Positions 1 through 9,310 are shown, counted from the first letter of the stretch. The stretch: 64,000 nt of DNA from CAVVXN01 sp963772585 (GCA_963772585.1 CAVYXV010000002.1:868001-932000), one strand, 5' to 3'. The notes: generated from the letters alone by a model not told the origin. Program-made: numbers and translations.

Positions 1-894
1 GGGTGGATGTACGCCGCGTACTACGCCCTCATGGCCCAGCGCTATCAGTACGAAAACAGGGTTCCCCACGAAACGCTGGCCAAGATCGCGGTCAAGAACC
101 ACGAGTACGCCCGCCACTCGCCGTACTCCCAGTTGCCCGGGAAGCACACCATCGAGGACGTGCTGAACAACGAGATCGTCTCGAGCCCGCTGACCTTCCT
201 CGAGTGCTGCGTGATGAGCACGGGCGCGGCATCGCTGATCGTCTGCGACGAGGATGTCGCGCACCGTCTGAGCGATCACCCGGTGAAGATCGCGGCCTGC
301 TGCGGCGGCACCCACACGCTGCGCACGGCGGACCGGCGGAACATGCCGATCCTGAAGCTGCCCAACGAAACGGACGATACGTACAAGGACTTCTACAACG
401 GCCGTCGCACGGACTGGCCGGGATTCTCGTCCTTCCTCGCCGCGCGGATGGCCGCGTACCTCGCGTATCACCAGGCCGGCATCCACGATCCCGTGGAGGA
501 TCTCGACCTGCTCGAGACGCACGACGCCTTCACCATCAGCGACATCCAGACCTACGAGGACGTCGGCCTTCGCCCGTACGGGTGCGGGCGCGAGTTCATC
601 GAGTCGGGCGACGCGTACTTCGAGGGGCGCCTTCCCACGAACCTGTCGGGCGGTCTGATCGGCACGATGCACGCGGTCGGCGCGACCGGCATCTTCCAGA
701 TCGTGGAGCTCCTCTGGCAGATCCAGAAGAAGTGGGGGCAGTTCCACGCGCGCCCCGAGTTGTGGAAGCGCTGGGGGAAGACACCGCCCGACGACCTGAG
801 GGACCTCCAGGTCTCCAACCCCAAGCGCGGCATGGCGATCTCGCACGCCGGGACCGGAAGCCACGTGACCTGCACCATCCTCGAGGAGGCCTGA
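1..894 (+). CDS. Thiolase family protein (SCP-x/DitF-like), 5' end outside window
   Basis: This is the C-terminal ~298 residues of a thiolase-fold enzyme that would cleave or condense acyl-CoA thioesters. The frame is open to the left edge (reading G-W-M-Y), so the start and the nucleophilic Cys region lie outside. Visible landmarks are ETHDAFTISD and the C-terminal motif MHAVGATG, which corresponds to the GHPxGATG block of SCP2/non-specific lipid-transfer thiolases, with the catalytic His kept but the following Pro replaced by Ala. The stop is three bases from the start of a DUF35 zinc-ribbon/OB-fold gene, a pairing known for DitF-type thiolases used in steroid or polycyclic side-chain degradation. 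The substrate cannot be told from sequence. Confidence 0.85.
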   Translation, partial: GWMYAAYYALMAQRYQYENRVPHETLAKIAVKNHEYARHSPYSQLPGKHTIEDVLNNEIVSSPLTFLECCVMSTGAASLIVCDEDVAHRLSDHPVKIAACCGGTHTLRTADRRNMPILKLPNETDDTYKDFYNGRRTDWPGFSSFLAARMAAYLAYHQAGIHDPVEDLDLLETHDAFTISDIQTYEDVGLRPYGCGREFIESGDAYFEGRLPTNLSGGLIGTMHAVGATGIFQIVELLWQIQKKWGQFHARPELWKRWGKTPPDDLRDLQVSNPKRGMAISHAGTGSHVTCTILEEA

Positions 895-897
895 GCC

Positions 898-1371
898 ATG
901 ACGGTCGAATTCGACGGCACGAAGGCCGAACTGCTGAGCCGCGACCCGATGGTCGTGAAGAACCTGAAGAACTGGTACCACATGCACACCTACGGTGGGT
1001 GGAGCCGGTTCTTCCAGGGCCTCCAGGAGGGGAAGCTCCTGGGCACGCGGTGCACGAACCCCGCCTGCGAGGAGAACCGGATCTTCCTGCCCCCGCGGAC
1101 GGACTGCGTGGACTGCTGGCACCGGACCGAGTGGGTCGAGGTGCCGCCGAAGGGCAGGATCTACACGTTCAGCGAGGTCACCTACCCCGGCGCGCTCTTC
1201 CGCGCGAAGCCTCCCGTCTACCTCATCAGCGTGGACATCGAAGGCGTCTGCACGAAGATGATGAGCTACCTGAAGGAGGGAAAGCCGGAGTTCGGCATGC
1301 CGATCAAGGCGGTGTTCGAGACGGAGAGCCCCACGAACACGATCCTCGACCTCGCCTGGGTCCCCGCCTGA
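898..1371 (+). CDS. Zn-ribbon/OB-fold protein (DUF35 family), thiolase partner
   Basis: This 157-residue protein has a rubredoxin-like zinc ribbon near residues 43-66 (a Cys pair in RCTNPACEENR and another in DCVDCW) followed by an OB-fold domain (around KGRIYTFSEVTYPG). DUF35 proteins form heteromeric complexes with thiolases or acyl-CoA enzymes and help bind the CoA substrate; some also bind an enoyl-CoA hydratase. It starts three bases after the thiolase stop, so the two are surely co-transcribed and probably form one complex. Length is normal for the family. The role in a specific catabolic pathway is inferred only from the partner. Confidence 0.85.
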   Translation: MTVEFDGTKAELLSRDPMVVKNLKNWYHMHTYGGWSRFFQGLQEGKLLGTRCTNPACEENRIFLPPRTDCVDCWHRTEWVEVPPKGRIYTFSEVTYPGALFRAKPPVYLISVDIEGVCTKMMSYLKEGKPEFGMPIKAVFETESPTNTILDLAWVPA

Positions 1372-1410
1372 CCCCTCCTACGGCGTCGGGACGAGAACGG
1401 ACGCCGACGC

Positions 1411-1437
1411 GCGCCCCGCCCCTCGCGGGCGGGGCGC
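1411..1437. terminator. Bidirectional hairpin between convergent genes
   Basis: A perfect 11-bp stem (arms 1411-1421 and 1427-1437) encloses the 5-base loop CTCGC. It sits between the stop of the DUF35 gene on the plus strand and the stop of the desaturase on the minus strand, where a shared terminator is expected. No T tract follows on either side. Confidence 0.6.
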
Positions 1438-1457
1438 AGTCCTGGACCGCGGCGCGG

Positions 1458-2408
1458 TCAGCGGGAAGGATGGGCGATGCGGGACCAGGGGGATAGGTCC
1501 TTGTCGAAGATGAAGCGCAGGAGCACGCCGGTCCACGAGCGGTAGGAGGCGAGGGAGTCGTAGAACTCGGGTGCGGCCTTCTTGATGCGGGGGAGGTTGT
1601 TCCACGCGACGTTCATGAAGTCGTGGTGCTCGTTGTGGTAGCCCACGTTGAACGCGAGCAGGTTGGCTCCACCGTAGTAGGAGTACGTCTCCTGTCCGGG
1701 CGTCGTCACGTAGTGCTCCTGGATCCACCGGCCGCCCAGCGGGTGGAGGCCCAGACCGAAGACCATCGAGAGGACGATGTAACCCAGCGCCCACGGCCCA
1801 ACGACGATCACGAGCAACGCGTCCGTGGCGAAGACGACGACGGCGTTCAGGACGAAGTAGACATCCACCATGCTCCCGCCCTTCGTCTTCGTCGGGCGGA
1901 GCGCCTGGGCGAGCGAGAAGCCCAGCATCCAGAGGGCCTTCCGCCACCACGAGTTGCCGACCAGATTCGCCTCCCACGGCGCCGCCATGTCCGCGTCCTG
2001 GTCCGGCTCCCCCATCCGGAGATGGTGCAGGGTGTGGTAGGTACGGAACCCCATGGCGCCCGGGAAGCCCAGCGCCACGTCGCAGAGAATCGCGAGCAGC
2101 CTGTTCGTCCGTTCCGAGCGCGCCGCGAGGTTGTGCGTGCACTCGTGGATCATGACGTAGAGCGCGTGGCTGAAGGCGGCCCCCACGAAGTAGGCAAGCA
2201 GCAGCATCCCCCACCACGGCACCCCGCCGTACTGGACGGCGCCCACGCCGATCGCCAGTTGACCGCCGACCAGGCCCAGGATCGCGAGGGGGGTCCAGCG
2301 GTTGGGCCCCGCGAGCTGCTTGACCTCCGGGTGGGCCTTGAGGATCTGCTTTCGGCGCTCGAAGTGGACCTGGGGGGTCTCGACGCGGATGAAGTCGTGG
2401 GCTTGCAT
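1458..2408 (-). CDS. Membrane fatty-acid/sphingolipid desaturase, DES1 (dihydroceramide delta-4 desaturase)-like
   Basis: This 316-residue membrane di-iron desaturase has three His boxes: HECTH (88-92), HTLHH (125-129) and HNEHH (258-262). The stretch around residues 221-262 (HPLGGRWIQEHY, then GQETYSYYGG and NVGYHNEHHDF) closely follows eukaryotic DES1/DEGS1, as does the N-terminus (HFERRKQILKAHPEVK). Hydrophobic segments lie near residues 41-86 and 180-220. I start at 2408 because the protein then aligns from residue 1 with DES1; an upstream in-frame ATG at 2564 would add 52 residues with no family match. DES1 introduces the delta-4 double bond of sphingoid bases. No serine palmitoyltransferase or other sphingolipid gene is in view, so the lipid substrate is uncertain. 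Confidence 0.85.
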   Translation of the reverse strand: MQAHDFIRVETPQVHFERRKQILKAHPEVKQLAGPNRWTPLAILGLVGGQLAIGVGAVQYGGVPWWGMLLLAYFVGAAFSHALYVMIHECTHNLAARSERTNRLLAILCDVALGFPGAMGFRTYHTLHHLRMGEPDQDADMAAPWEANLVGNSWWRKALWMLGFSLAQALRPTKTKGGSMVDVYFVLNAVVVFATDALLVIVVGPWALGYIVLSMVFGLGLHPLGGRWIQEHYVTTPGQETYSYYGGANLLAFNVGYHNEHHDFMNVAWNNLPRIKKAAPEFYDSLASYRSWTGVLLRFIFDKDLSPWSRIAHPSR

Positions 2409-2562
2409 GGGAGGGCCTTGGCCGCGGACCTGGCGGGAGACTTGGATCGTACCCACGAGGTCGGCGGGCCGGGAGAGACGCCCCATCCCGGGTAGGATCC
2501 GGAACCGAACGAGGTCGGGCGCCGCGGCCCCCGGAGCCCGCGGCCGGCAGGGAGGCCCGCGC

Positions 2563-3357
2563 ATGACGGAAGACGGCTACTCGTACCAGGTCGAGGACGG
2601 CGTGGCATCGATCACGCTGGACCGCCCCGACCGCCTGAACGCCCTGACCTTCGGAAGCTACCGCAGTCTCGCGGACCGCTTCCGCGCCCTGCGATTCGAA
2701 GATGACGTCCGAACGGTGGTCCTCGCGGGCAACGGCCGCGGATTCTGCGGCGGCGGCGACGTCGAGGACATCATCGGTGCCCTCTTCGAGCGGGACAGTC
2801 GTGAGGTCCTCGCCTTCGCACGAATGACCGGCGAGCTCGTCGAGAACATCCGGCGGCTCGACAAGCCCGTGGTCGCCGCGGTCCACGGCCCGGCGGCGGG
2901 CGCGGGCGCGGTGATGGCCCTCGCGGCCGACCTCAGGGTGATGGCCGAGACGGCCCGCTTCCACTTCCTCTTCACGAAGGTGGGACTCACCGGCGCCGAC
3001 ATGGGCGCCGCATGGCTCCTCCCCCGTGTCGTCGGCCTGGGCCGTGCCGCCGAGTGGCTCTACCTCGGCGACCCCATCGACGCCGAGACCGCGCTGGCGG
3101 CCGGGCTCGCGAACCGCGTGGTACCCGAGGAGGAGGTCCTCCCCGCGGCCACGGATCTGGCCCGGCGGCTGGCGAAGGGGCCCTCCCTCGCCCTCTCCGT
3201 GACCAAGCGCCTCCTGCTCGGCGAGATGTCGATGGACTTCGCCGCCGGCATCGAGCAGGAGGCGATCGCCCAGGCCTACCTGCTGCGCGCCGCCGACCAC
3301 CGGAACTTCTACGACGCCTGGAAGGAAGGACGCACACCGGAGTTCGAAGGCCGATGA
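2563..3357 (+). CDS. Enoyl-CoA hydratase/isomerase (crotonase) family protein
   Basis: This 264-residue crotonase has the oxyanion-hole segments GRGFCGGGDVED and VHGPAAGAGAVMALAADLR and the GL-x-x-D-x-G region (VGLTGADMGAAWLLPR). In the second catalytic position an Asp stands where many hydratases have Glu, so isomerase, hydratase or another crotonase reaction is possible. Length is typical. The start is an ATG at 2563 after GGAGG; it diverges from the desaturase, and 154 bases separate the two starts. Its stop overlaps the start of the acyl-CoA dehydrogenase by four bases (ATGA), indicating translational coupling in a short beta-oxidation-like operon. Confidence 0.9.
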   Translation: MTEDGYSYQVEDGVASITLDRPDRLNALTFGSYRSLADRFRALRFEDDVRTVVLAGNGRGFCGGGDVEDIIGALFERDSREVLAFARMTGELVENIRRLDKPVVAAVHGPAAGAGAVMALAADLRVMAETARFHFLFTKVGLTGADMGAAWLLPRVVGLGRAAEWLYLGDPIDAETALAAGLANRVVPEEEVLPAATDLARRLAKGPSLALSVTKRLLLGEMSMDFAAGIEQEAIAQAYLLRAADHRNFYDAWKEGRTPEFEGR

Positions 3358-4574
3358 ACGCCACGCTCGACCCCGGCGACGTGCAGGCACGCTACGCCCT
3401 CGGCGACGAGGAGGAACGTTGGCGCCGCCGGGCGCGGGCCTTCGCCGCCGACGTCCTCGCCCCTCGCGCCCGCGCGGCGGACCGCGCCAGGGCCTTCGAC
3501 CGGGCGGTCGCTCGGGGGCTGGGGGAGGCGGGGCTTCTCGCCGCCGCGCTTCCCGAGGAAGCCGGCGGTCACGGCGCCTCCGTGCTGGCGGACTGCCTGA
3601 TTGCCGAGGAGATCGGCGCGGTGGACGGGAGCGCGCGCGGCTTCCTCGCCGTCCAGATCGGCCTCGTCGCGCGGACGATCGTCGCGTCGGGCACCCCCGC
3701 GCAGCGCGCCCGCTGGCTCCCTCCGCTGCTGAGCGGCGAGGCGATCGGGGCCTACGCCCTCACGGAGCCGGAGGCGGGAAGCGACGTGGGGGCGCTCACG
3801 ACCCGCGTTCGAAGGGACGGCGACGAGGCGGTCCTCGACGGCGAGAAGATCTGGATCACGAACGGGGGCGTCGCCGACGTTCTCGTGGTGTTCGCCAAGG
3901 CCAGCCCCGACGCGGGGACGAAGGGCATCGAGGCCTGGCTTGTCGAGGGCGACGCACGGGGTCTCGTGCGCCAGCCGGTGGAGGGCCGCGAATTCGGGCA
4001 CCGCGCCTCCGACCACGCACGCCTCCTCTTCGAGGACGTACGCGTGCCGGCGGCGAATCGCCTCGGGCCCGCGCGCGGCGGCTTCGCCGTGGCGATGGAG
4101 GCCCTCGGTCACGGGCGGCTGAACGTCGCGGCGGGCGCGGTGGGCATCCACCGGGCCTGTCTCGAGGCCTCCGTCGCCTTCGCCCGCCACCGCCGCCAAT
4201 TCGGGCGGCGGATCGGCGACTTCCAGCAGATCGGCGGCGCGCTCGCCGACCTCGCGGCGGGCCTCGAGGCCTCCCGGCTGCTCGTCCACCACGCCGCCCG
4301 GCTCGCCGATCGGGGCCTCGAGAACGCCGGCACGGTCAGCGCCGCGAAGCTCCTCGCGACGGAGGGAGCCCTTCGCGCGGCGGCGACGGCCCTCCAGATC
4401 CACGGGAGCCGCGGCTACACCGACGCCCTCCCCGTCGAACGCCACTACCGCGACGCGATCGGCCTCACGATCTACGAGGGGACGAGCCAGATCCAGCGGC
4501 TGATCCTCGCGCGGCGCCTGCTCGGGAAGGAGGGAGCGGGACCCGACGCCGCCCCCCGGCGGACCGACGGGTAG
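3354..4574 (+). CDS. Acyl-CoA dehydrogenase
   Basis: This 406-residue FAD-dependent dehydrogenase would form an alpha,beta-double bond in an acyl-CoA and pass electrons to ETF. The order is N-terminal helical domain, beta domain with YALTEPEAGSD and WITNGG, and C-terminal helical domain with RRQFGRRIGDFQQIGG and the IYEGTSQIQR motif. The Glu in IYEGTS is the usual catalytic base. It begins inside the hydratase stop codon (ATGA overlap), so the two are co-expressed. Length is as in short/medium-chain enzymes. Chain-length or branched-chain specificity cannot be assigned. Confidence 0.92.
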   Translation: MNATLDPGDVQARYALGDEEERWRRRARAFAADVLAPRARAADRARAFDRAVARGLGEAGLLAAALPEEAGGHGASVLADCLIAEEIGAVDGSARGFLAVQIGLVARTIVASGTPAQRARWLPPLLSGEAIGAYALTEPEAGSDVGALTTRVRRDGDEAVLDGEKIWITNGGVADVLVVFAKASPDAGTKGIEAWLVEGDARGLVRQPVEGREFGHRASDHARLLFEDVRVPAANRLGPARGGFAVAMEALGHGRLNVAAGAVGIHRACLEASVAFARHRRQFGRRIGDFQQIGGALADLAAGLEASRLLVHHAARLADRGLENAGTVSAAKLLATEGALRAAATALQIHGSRGYTDALPVERHYRDAIGLTIYEGTSQIQRLILARRLLGKEGAGPDAAPRRTDG

Positions 4575-4584
4575 GATCGCGGCG

Positions 4585-5289
4585 ATGGCCCTCCGGTTGC
4601 TCCCGCTGCTGCTCCTCCTCGCCCTCGCGGGGGCTTGCGAGAAGGAAAATCCCGCACCGGTCGTCGTGCCGCCGGGCGCCCTGAACGCGCACGTCCTGGC
4701 GGTCCTGAAGAGCTACCCCGCCGACGGGACCCACGGCTACTACTGGCCGAAGAAGGGCGCCTGGCTCGGCTTCACCCGCACGCTCGTCTACGACGGCGAG
4801 ACGATCGGCGAGGGCGACCCGAAGGGGCGTTGCCACTGTAGCGGGATCACCTTCGAGGTCTTCTTCCGGGCCTGGAAGCGGTGGTGCAAGGCGAGCGGGA
4901 AGGCCATTCGCATCGGCCGTCTCGACGCGGCGGGCGTTCGGGCCTTCGTCCGGGAGTGGTTCGGGGCGAACGGCGACCGCGCGACCCTCTCGGCGGCGCT
5001 GACGCGTCACCACCTGGGCCGGCGCCTGACGGACTGGGACGACGCCCGCCCCGGGGACTTCGTCCAACTCTGGCGGCAGTCGGGATCCGGCCACAGCGCC
5101 GTCTTCCTCGCGTGGACGCGGGATGAGGACGGATCCATCACGGGCCTGCGGTACTGGAGCACCCAGTCCTCGACGAACGGAATCGGCGAGCGAAGCGAGC
5201 GCTTCGGCGACGCCGGGTCGATGGTCAAGCGGGACGAGTTCTTCCTCGTCCGCGTCGGGGAGGATCCCGAAACGGCGCGCGGGGAGTAG
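4585..5289 (+). CDS. Lipoprotein with NlpC/P60-CHAP-like peptidase fold
   Basis: This 234-residue protein has a signal peptide ending in the lipobox LAGAC (Cys18), so it should be anchored as a lipoprotein. The mature part has a Cys in RCHCSGITFEVFF and a His in SGSGHSAVFLAW, with the connecting DARPGDFVQLW; this Cys-His layout is that of NlpC/P60 and CHAP amidases or peptidases acting on cell-wall peptides. It follows the acyl-CoA dehydrogenase by 10 bases and is followed 3 bases later by the ABC-F gene, so it may share their transcript without a shared function. Activity is inferred from fold motifs only. Confidence 0.6.
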   Translation: MALRLLPLLLLLALAGACEKENPAPVVVPPGALNAHVLAVLKSYPADGTHGYYWPKKGAWLGFTRTLVYDGETIGEGDPKGRCHCSGITFEVFFRAWKRWCKASGKAIRIGRLDAAGVRAFVREWFGANGDRATLSAALTRHHLGRRLTDWDDARPGDFVQLWRQSGSGHSAVFLAWTRDEDGSITGLRYWSTQSSTNGIGERSERFGDAGSMVKRDEFFLVRVGEDPETARGE

Positions 5290-5292
5290 ACC

Positions 5293-7218
5293 GTGCCCCT
5301 CGTCCTCGCCGACCGCCTCTCCATGCACTTCGGCGGCCCCACGCTGCTCGAGGATGTCTCGCTGAAGGTCGAGCCGGGCGCGCGGATCGGCCTCGTGGGG
5401 AAGAACGGCAGCGGGAAGTCCACGCTGCTCAAGCTCCTCGCGGGCCGCCTCACGCCGACCGAGGGACGGATCGTCGTCCCGCGAGGCGTGACGATCGCCT
5501 ACCAGGCGCAGGAGCTCGACCTGCCCGGCGGCATCACCGTCCTCGACGCGATGCGGGACGTCTTCCGCGACGCCGATCGCCGCCAGGCCAGGCTCCGGGA
5601 CCTGGAACACGAGATCGCGGAGGCGGAGGACGCGGACGCTCGCGACCGCCTCCTCCGCGAGTACGAGCGCCTGACCGAGGCGCAGGATCACGCCGGCGTC
5701 TACGACATCGATCAGCGGATCCACGGGATGCTCCAGAGCCTCGGCCTGCCGGAGCCGACGTGGACGCAGCCCGTGGGGGACTTCTCGGGCGGCGAACGGA
5801 ACGTGATCGGCCTCGCGCGGGTGCTCCTCTCGGAGCCCGACCTCATGCTCCTCGACGAGCCGTCGAACCACCTCGACATGAACGGCGTCGAGTGGTTCAT
5901 CCGCTTCCTTCGCAAGACCCGGACGGCGTTCGTCATGGTGAGTCACAACCGCCACCTCCTCGACGCGACGGTCGGCGAGATGTGGGAGTTGGAACGCCGT
6001 CGCGTGACGTCCTGGAAGGGGAACTACGGCGACTTCCAGCAGCGGAAGGCGGAGGCGTTGGCCCTGCAGGAACGCCAGTACAAGGTGCAGCAACGCCTCA
6101 TCCGCCGGCTCGAGTTCCAGGCCCGACGCCTGATGGACATGGCGAACGCCTACGACGACCCCGCGCAGGCGAAACGCGCGAAGGCGATGCGGCGACGAAT
6201 CGAGCGCATGGACGAGATCGAAGCGCCGCGTACGGAAGCCTCCCGCTTCACCGGGCGGATCCGGAGCGCCGGGCGGCACGGGCGCGTCGCCCTCGAGGTG
6301 AAGGGGTTCTCGTGCGCGATCGGGGATCGCATCCTGTTCGAGGACGCGAACCTGGAGATCGAGTACGGTGATCGCGTCTGCCTCGTCGGGCCCAACGGAA
6401 GCGGGAAGACGACGCTCTTCCGACACATCCTGGAGGGAGGCGGCTGGGACGATCCCGTGCTCCGCCTGGGGAAGGCCGTTCGCGTCGGCGAGTATCGCCA
6501 GCTCTTCGACGATCTCGATCCCGAGGTCCCGATCGTCGACTGGGCCGCCGGGCTCACCGGGGGCGACGAACGCGCGGCCGCCGGCCTCCTCCACCGCTTC
6601 CTCTTCACACGCGAGGACCTCCCCCGCCCCATCGGGACCTTGTCGGGCGGGGAGAAGAGCCGTCTCCAGATCGCACGCCTGGTCCAGGCGCAGGTGAACT
6701 TCCTCCTCCTCGACGAGCCCACGAACCACCTCGACATCCCCTCGTGCGAGCTGCTCGAGGAGATGTTGCTCGAGTTCGAAGGCACTCTGTTCGTGATCAG
6801 CCACGACCGGTACTTCCTCGACCGGTTGGTGAACCGTGTCGTGGAGGTCGAGGACCGACGGCTTGTGGACCATCGGATCGACTTTGCGACGTGGTGGCGC
6901 GTGTGGGACCACCGGCCGCGGGCGACCGCCCTCGAAGACCGCCGCGTGATGCAGGACAAGAGCGAGGCGCGTGACGCCTACGAGGCCCGGCGGGCGGCGC
7001 GGCGGGCCGCCGAGCGCCAGGTACGGGGGATCGAGAGGCTGGAGCGGGAGATCGAGGGGCTGGAGCAGGAGCGCCACGACGTGGCCCGGTCGCTGGAGAG
7101 GGCGTGGGCGCCGGGAGGGGATCCGTCCCGGGGGGAGGGCCTCGCGAAGGCCTACGACGATCTCGCCCGACGGATCGAGGAACTCTACGCGAGGTGGGCG
7201 GAAGCGACGGGATCCTGA
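5293..7218 (+). CDS. ABC-F family ATP-binding protein (Uup/EttA-like)
   Basis: This soluble 641-residue protein has two ABC ATPase cassettes and no membrane segment. Cassette 1 has Walker A GKNGSGKST (36-44), signature FSGGERNVIGLAR and Walker B LMLLDEPSNHLD; cassette 2 has GPNGSGKTT, LSGGEKSRLQIARL and FLLLDEPTNHLD. Between them is a charged linker (P-site tRNA-interaction motif region), and the C-terminal ~90 residues are predicted coiled coil, as in Uup. ABC-F proteins act on ribosomes in translation or drug protection; Uup-type ones also affect ribosome assembly and branched DNA. The start is GTG at 5293, directly after the lipoprotein stop. Confidence 0.92.
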   Translation: MPLVLADRLSMHFGGPTLLEDVSLKVEPGARIGLVGKNGSGKSTLLKLLAGRLTPTEGRIVVPRGVTIAYQAQELDLPGGITVLDAMRDVFRDADRRQARLRDLEHEIAEAEDADARDRLLREYERLTEAQDHAGVYDIDQRIHGMLQSLGLPEPTWTQPVGDFSGGERNVIGLARVLLSEPDLMLLDEPSNHLDMNGVEWFIRFLRKTRTAFVMVSHNRHLLDATVGEMWELERRRVTSWKGNYGDFQQRKAEALALQERQYKVQQRLIRRLEFQARRLMDMANAYDDPAQAKRAKAMRRRIERMDEIEAPRTEASRFTGRIRSAGRHGRVALEVKGFSCAIGDRILFEDANLEIEYGDRVCLVGPNGSGKTTLFRHILEGGGWDDPVLRLGKAVRVGEYRQLFDDLDPEVPIVDWAAGLTGGDERAAAGLLHRFLFTREDLPRPIGTLSGGEKSRLQIARLVQAQVNFLLLDEPTNHLDIPSCELLEEMLLEFEGTLFVISHDRYFLDRLVNRVVEVEDRRLVDHRIDFATWWRVWDHRPRATALEDRRVMQDKSEARDAYEARRAARRAAERQVRGIERLEREIEGLEQERHDVARSLERAWAPGGDPSRGEGLAKAYDDLARRIEELYARWAEATGS

Positions 7219-7333
7219 GGAGAGCCGGTCCCGGGAGGCCGGCCAACCCGCAAGTTTGGGGGCCTTGCGGTCGATGGAGTAGGGTATCTCCTGATGTCCG
7301 TACCGGGGGGATCGGGTCCTGCCCGTCGAGTTC

Positions 7334-9310
7334 GTGGAAGAGCGCTCCAGCGAAACACCGCTAGCCGCCCTCCGATTCGCGGAGGCCTGGGCCGCCTTCA
7401 CCAAGGCCGTCGCCATCTACCCCGAGACGAACGCGCGGGTGCAGCGGGCCTTCGAGACGTTCACCGCCTCCCTCGCGGAGGCGCTCGACGCCGGAGGGGA
7501 GAAGCAACTGGAGGTCTGCTTCCACCAGGGGGCCGTCACCTTCGGCGACGAGCCCACCGAGCTCGTCAAGGGCACGCCGCTCGCATGGCTCCACGACCGG
7601 ATCCACCGGTCGTCGCTGGCCGGCGTCCGCTTCCGTCGCGAGGTCCCGGACTCGGCGCTCTACGCGTTCACGAGGCGCCTCCTCGAGCTCTACGCGGAGG
7701 AGAAGCAGGGCCGGTCCTACGACGAGCTGTGGACGAACGACTACGCCGGCCTCGACCTGATCGACCGGCGATTCGCCGGCGCCTTCGCGGACCACGAAGG
7801 CGAGGAGGGCGCGCACCAACGGAGTTGGGGCGAGGCGAGCGCTCGACACGTGGACACGCAGCGCGACGACTCGCTTCTCGATACCCTGATGGCGGACCCG
7901 GAAGTCTCCGCCGCGGTCTCCGCGCTCCAAGAGCGGCTGCGCGCCGCGACGATGGAGGGCGAGGCGACCCTCGAGGTGGATCTCCTCGGACGCATCGTGC
8001 GCCAGCTTCCCGCGGACGTGATGAGCGATCCCCAGCAGATCCGCCTGGTGACCGTGACGGCCGTGAGGCGCCTCGCCGCGGAGATGGACGGCATCGGTCC
8101 CGCGGCCGATCTGGCCGACGTGGTCGCCGAGAAGGGCGAGATCTCCCGTTTGCTCTTCGATGCGTCCCAGGCGCTCCTCGGGCGTACCGGGGACGCGGAC
8201 AACCACCATCCCGAGATCCAGGATCTTCTGGCCCAGGACGGGGGGTCGGAGGGCAACGAGGGGGCCCGCCGCGACCGGGACGCCGCGGCGCGACGCGATC
8301 CGGCCTCCATCCTGGAGGCCATCGCGCAGCTTCCGCCGCCGTGGTCGGAGCCCCTCGACACCGCCAACGTCGGACGACTGGACGAGCAGGTGGGTGTCCA
8401 CTTGCACGTCATCGCGAACGCCGACCGCACGGTCAACCAGCAGATCGAGGGCCGGGCCATGCGCGGACTGGAACGGCTCCTCCCCCACCCCGACGGGAGC
8501 GCCTACGCCGTGATCCAGCAGTACCTGGTTCCCGCCCCCGACGAACGCGGCTCGGGATGGGAAGAGCGGCGGGCCCGGGTCCTGGCCGCGATGCGCCGGA
8601 CGAGTCTCTCCGAGCGCCTGCGCGACGCGGGGCTCGTGACGGCGGATGACGCGGTCGCGAGCTTCCCGCGCGGGTTCGGCCTCTACCTGGACTCGCTCGA
8701 TCCGGCCGACGGGGTGGACCTCGCCGAGCTCGACGGCGTCGTGGAGCGGATCGGTTCCAAGCGTCTCCACGAGGCGACCGAGGAGCTCCTCGGCGCGGAG
8801 AACGTCCTGGAACCGCCCCGGACGCGACGGGTCCTGTCGGCCCGAACCAAGACGATGCTCCCCTTCGTGCGTCTCTGCCTGACCCACGGCGATGAGGACA
8901 CCACCCGCCAGGGGATGGAGGCGCTCCGCCGCATCTACGCCACGGAGGAGGTCGGCTGCCTGTTGTCCCTGTTCGGCTCGGAGAGGACCCTGCCCTCCTG
9001 GTACGTGGACGCGCTCGCCGACGACGCGTTCGACGGCGTGGCAGGGGAGGCCCTGAAGCGCAAGCTCGGCGGCGAGCTCGTCCGGTTCGTCCGCGGCGCC
9101 GAGGGGAACACCGAGCTTCGCACCCGGCGCATCCAGGCCATCCACGACCTCGCGAATTTCCCGACATCCGACGGGAACATCCTCCTGACGGACCTCGTCG
9201 AGGCGCGGCGGTTCTTTGTCCTTCCGCGGGAGCCCAGGGCTATCCGGCTGGCGGCGAGGAAGGCGCTCCAGGCCAAGACCCACCGACGGAGGGCCGGCCG
9301 TGTGTCGTGA
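7334..9310 (+). CDS. Conserved hypothetical protein sharing an N-terminal domain with the downstream HD-GYP protein
   Basis: I do not recognise a named family for this 658-residue soluble protein. Residues ~10-115 (IYPETNARVQRAFETF, then LEVCFHQGAVTFGDE and a LRRLLELYAEE-like helix) follow the same pattern as residues ~15-115 of the next gene's product: helices, a short beta meander around a GxxxFxD/E turn, then helices. The rest is alpha-helical with acidic patches and resembles an armadillo/HEAT-like scaffold, including VRLCLTHGDEDTTRQGMEALRRIY. Its stop lies inside the start region of the HD-GYP gene (11-base overlap). It may be a regulatory partner of that phosphodiesterase-like protein. 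The start is GTG at 7334 without a clear ribosome-binding site. Confidence 0.65.
   Translation: MEERSSETPLAALRFAEAWAAFTKAVAIYPETNARVQRAFETFTASLAEALDAGGEKQLEVCFHQGAVTFGDEPTELVKGTPLAWLHDRIHRSSLAGVRFRREVPDSALYAFTRRLLELYAEEKQGRSYDELWTNDYAGLDLIDRRFAGAFADHEGEEGAHQRSWGEASARHVDTQRDDSLLDTLMADPEVSAAVSALQERLRAATMEGEATLEVDLLGRIVRQLPADVMSDPQQIRLVTVTAVRRLAAEMDGIGPAADLADVVAEKGEISRLLFDASQALLGRTGDADNHHPEIQDLLAQDGGSEGNEGARRDRDAAARRDPASILEAIAQLPPPWSEPLDTANVGRLDEQVGVHLHVIANADRTVNQQIEGRAMRGLERLLPHPDGSAYAVIQQYLVPAPDERGSGWEERRARVLAAMRRTSLSERLRDAGLVTADDAVASFPRGFGLYLDSLDPADGVDLAELDGVVERIGSKRLHEATEELLGAENVLEPPRTRRVLSARTKTMLPFVRLCLTHGDEDTTRQGMEALRRIYATEEVGCLLSLFGSERTLPSWYVDALADDAFDGVAGEALKRKLGGELVRFVRGAEGNTELRTRRIQAIHDLANFPTSDGNILLTDLVEARRFFVLPREPRAIRLAARKALQAKTHRRRAGRVS

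Noticed and set aside
1378..3390. Long minus-strand open frame of ~670 codons across the desaturase and hydratase region
   Set aside because: It is antisense or out of frame to genes with clear family motifs; such frames arise from the strong third-position G/C bias. The same applies to long antisense frames at 4465-7416, 7361-9379, 9240-11192 and 11334-13667.
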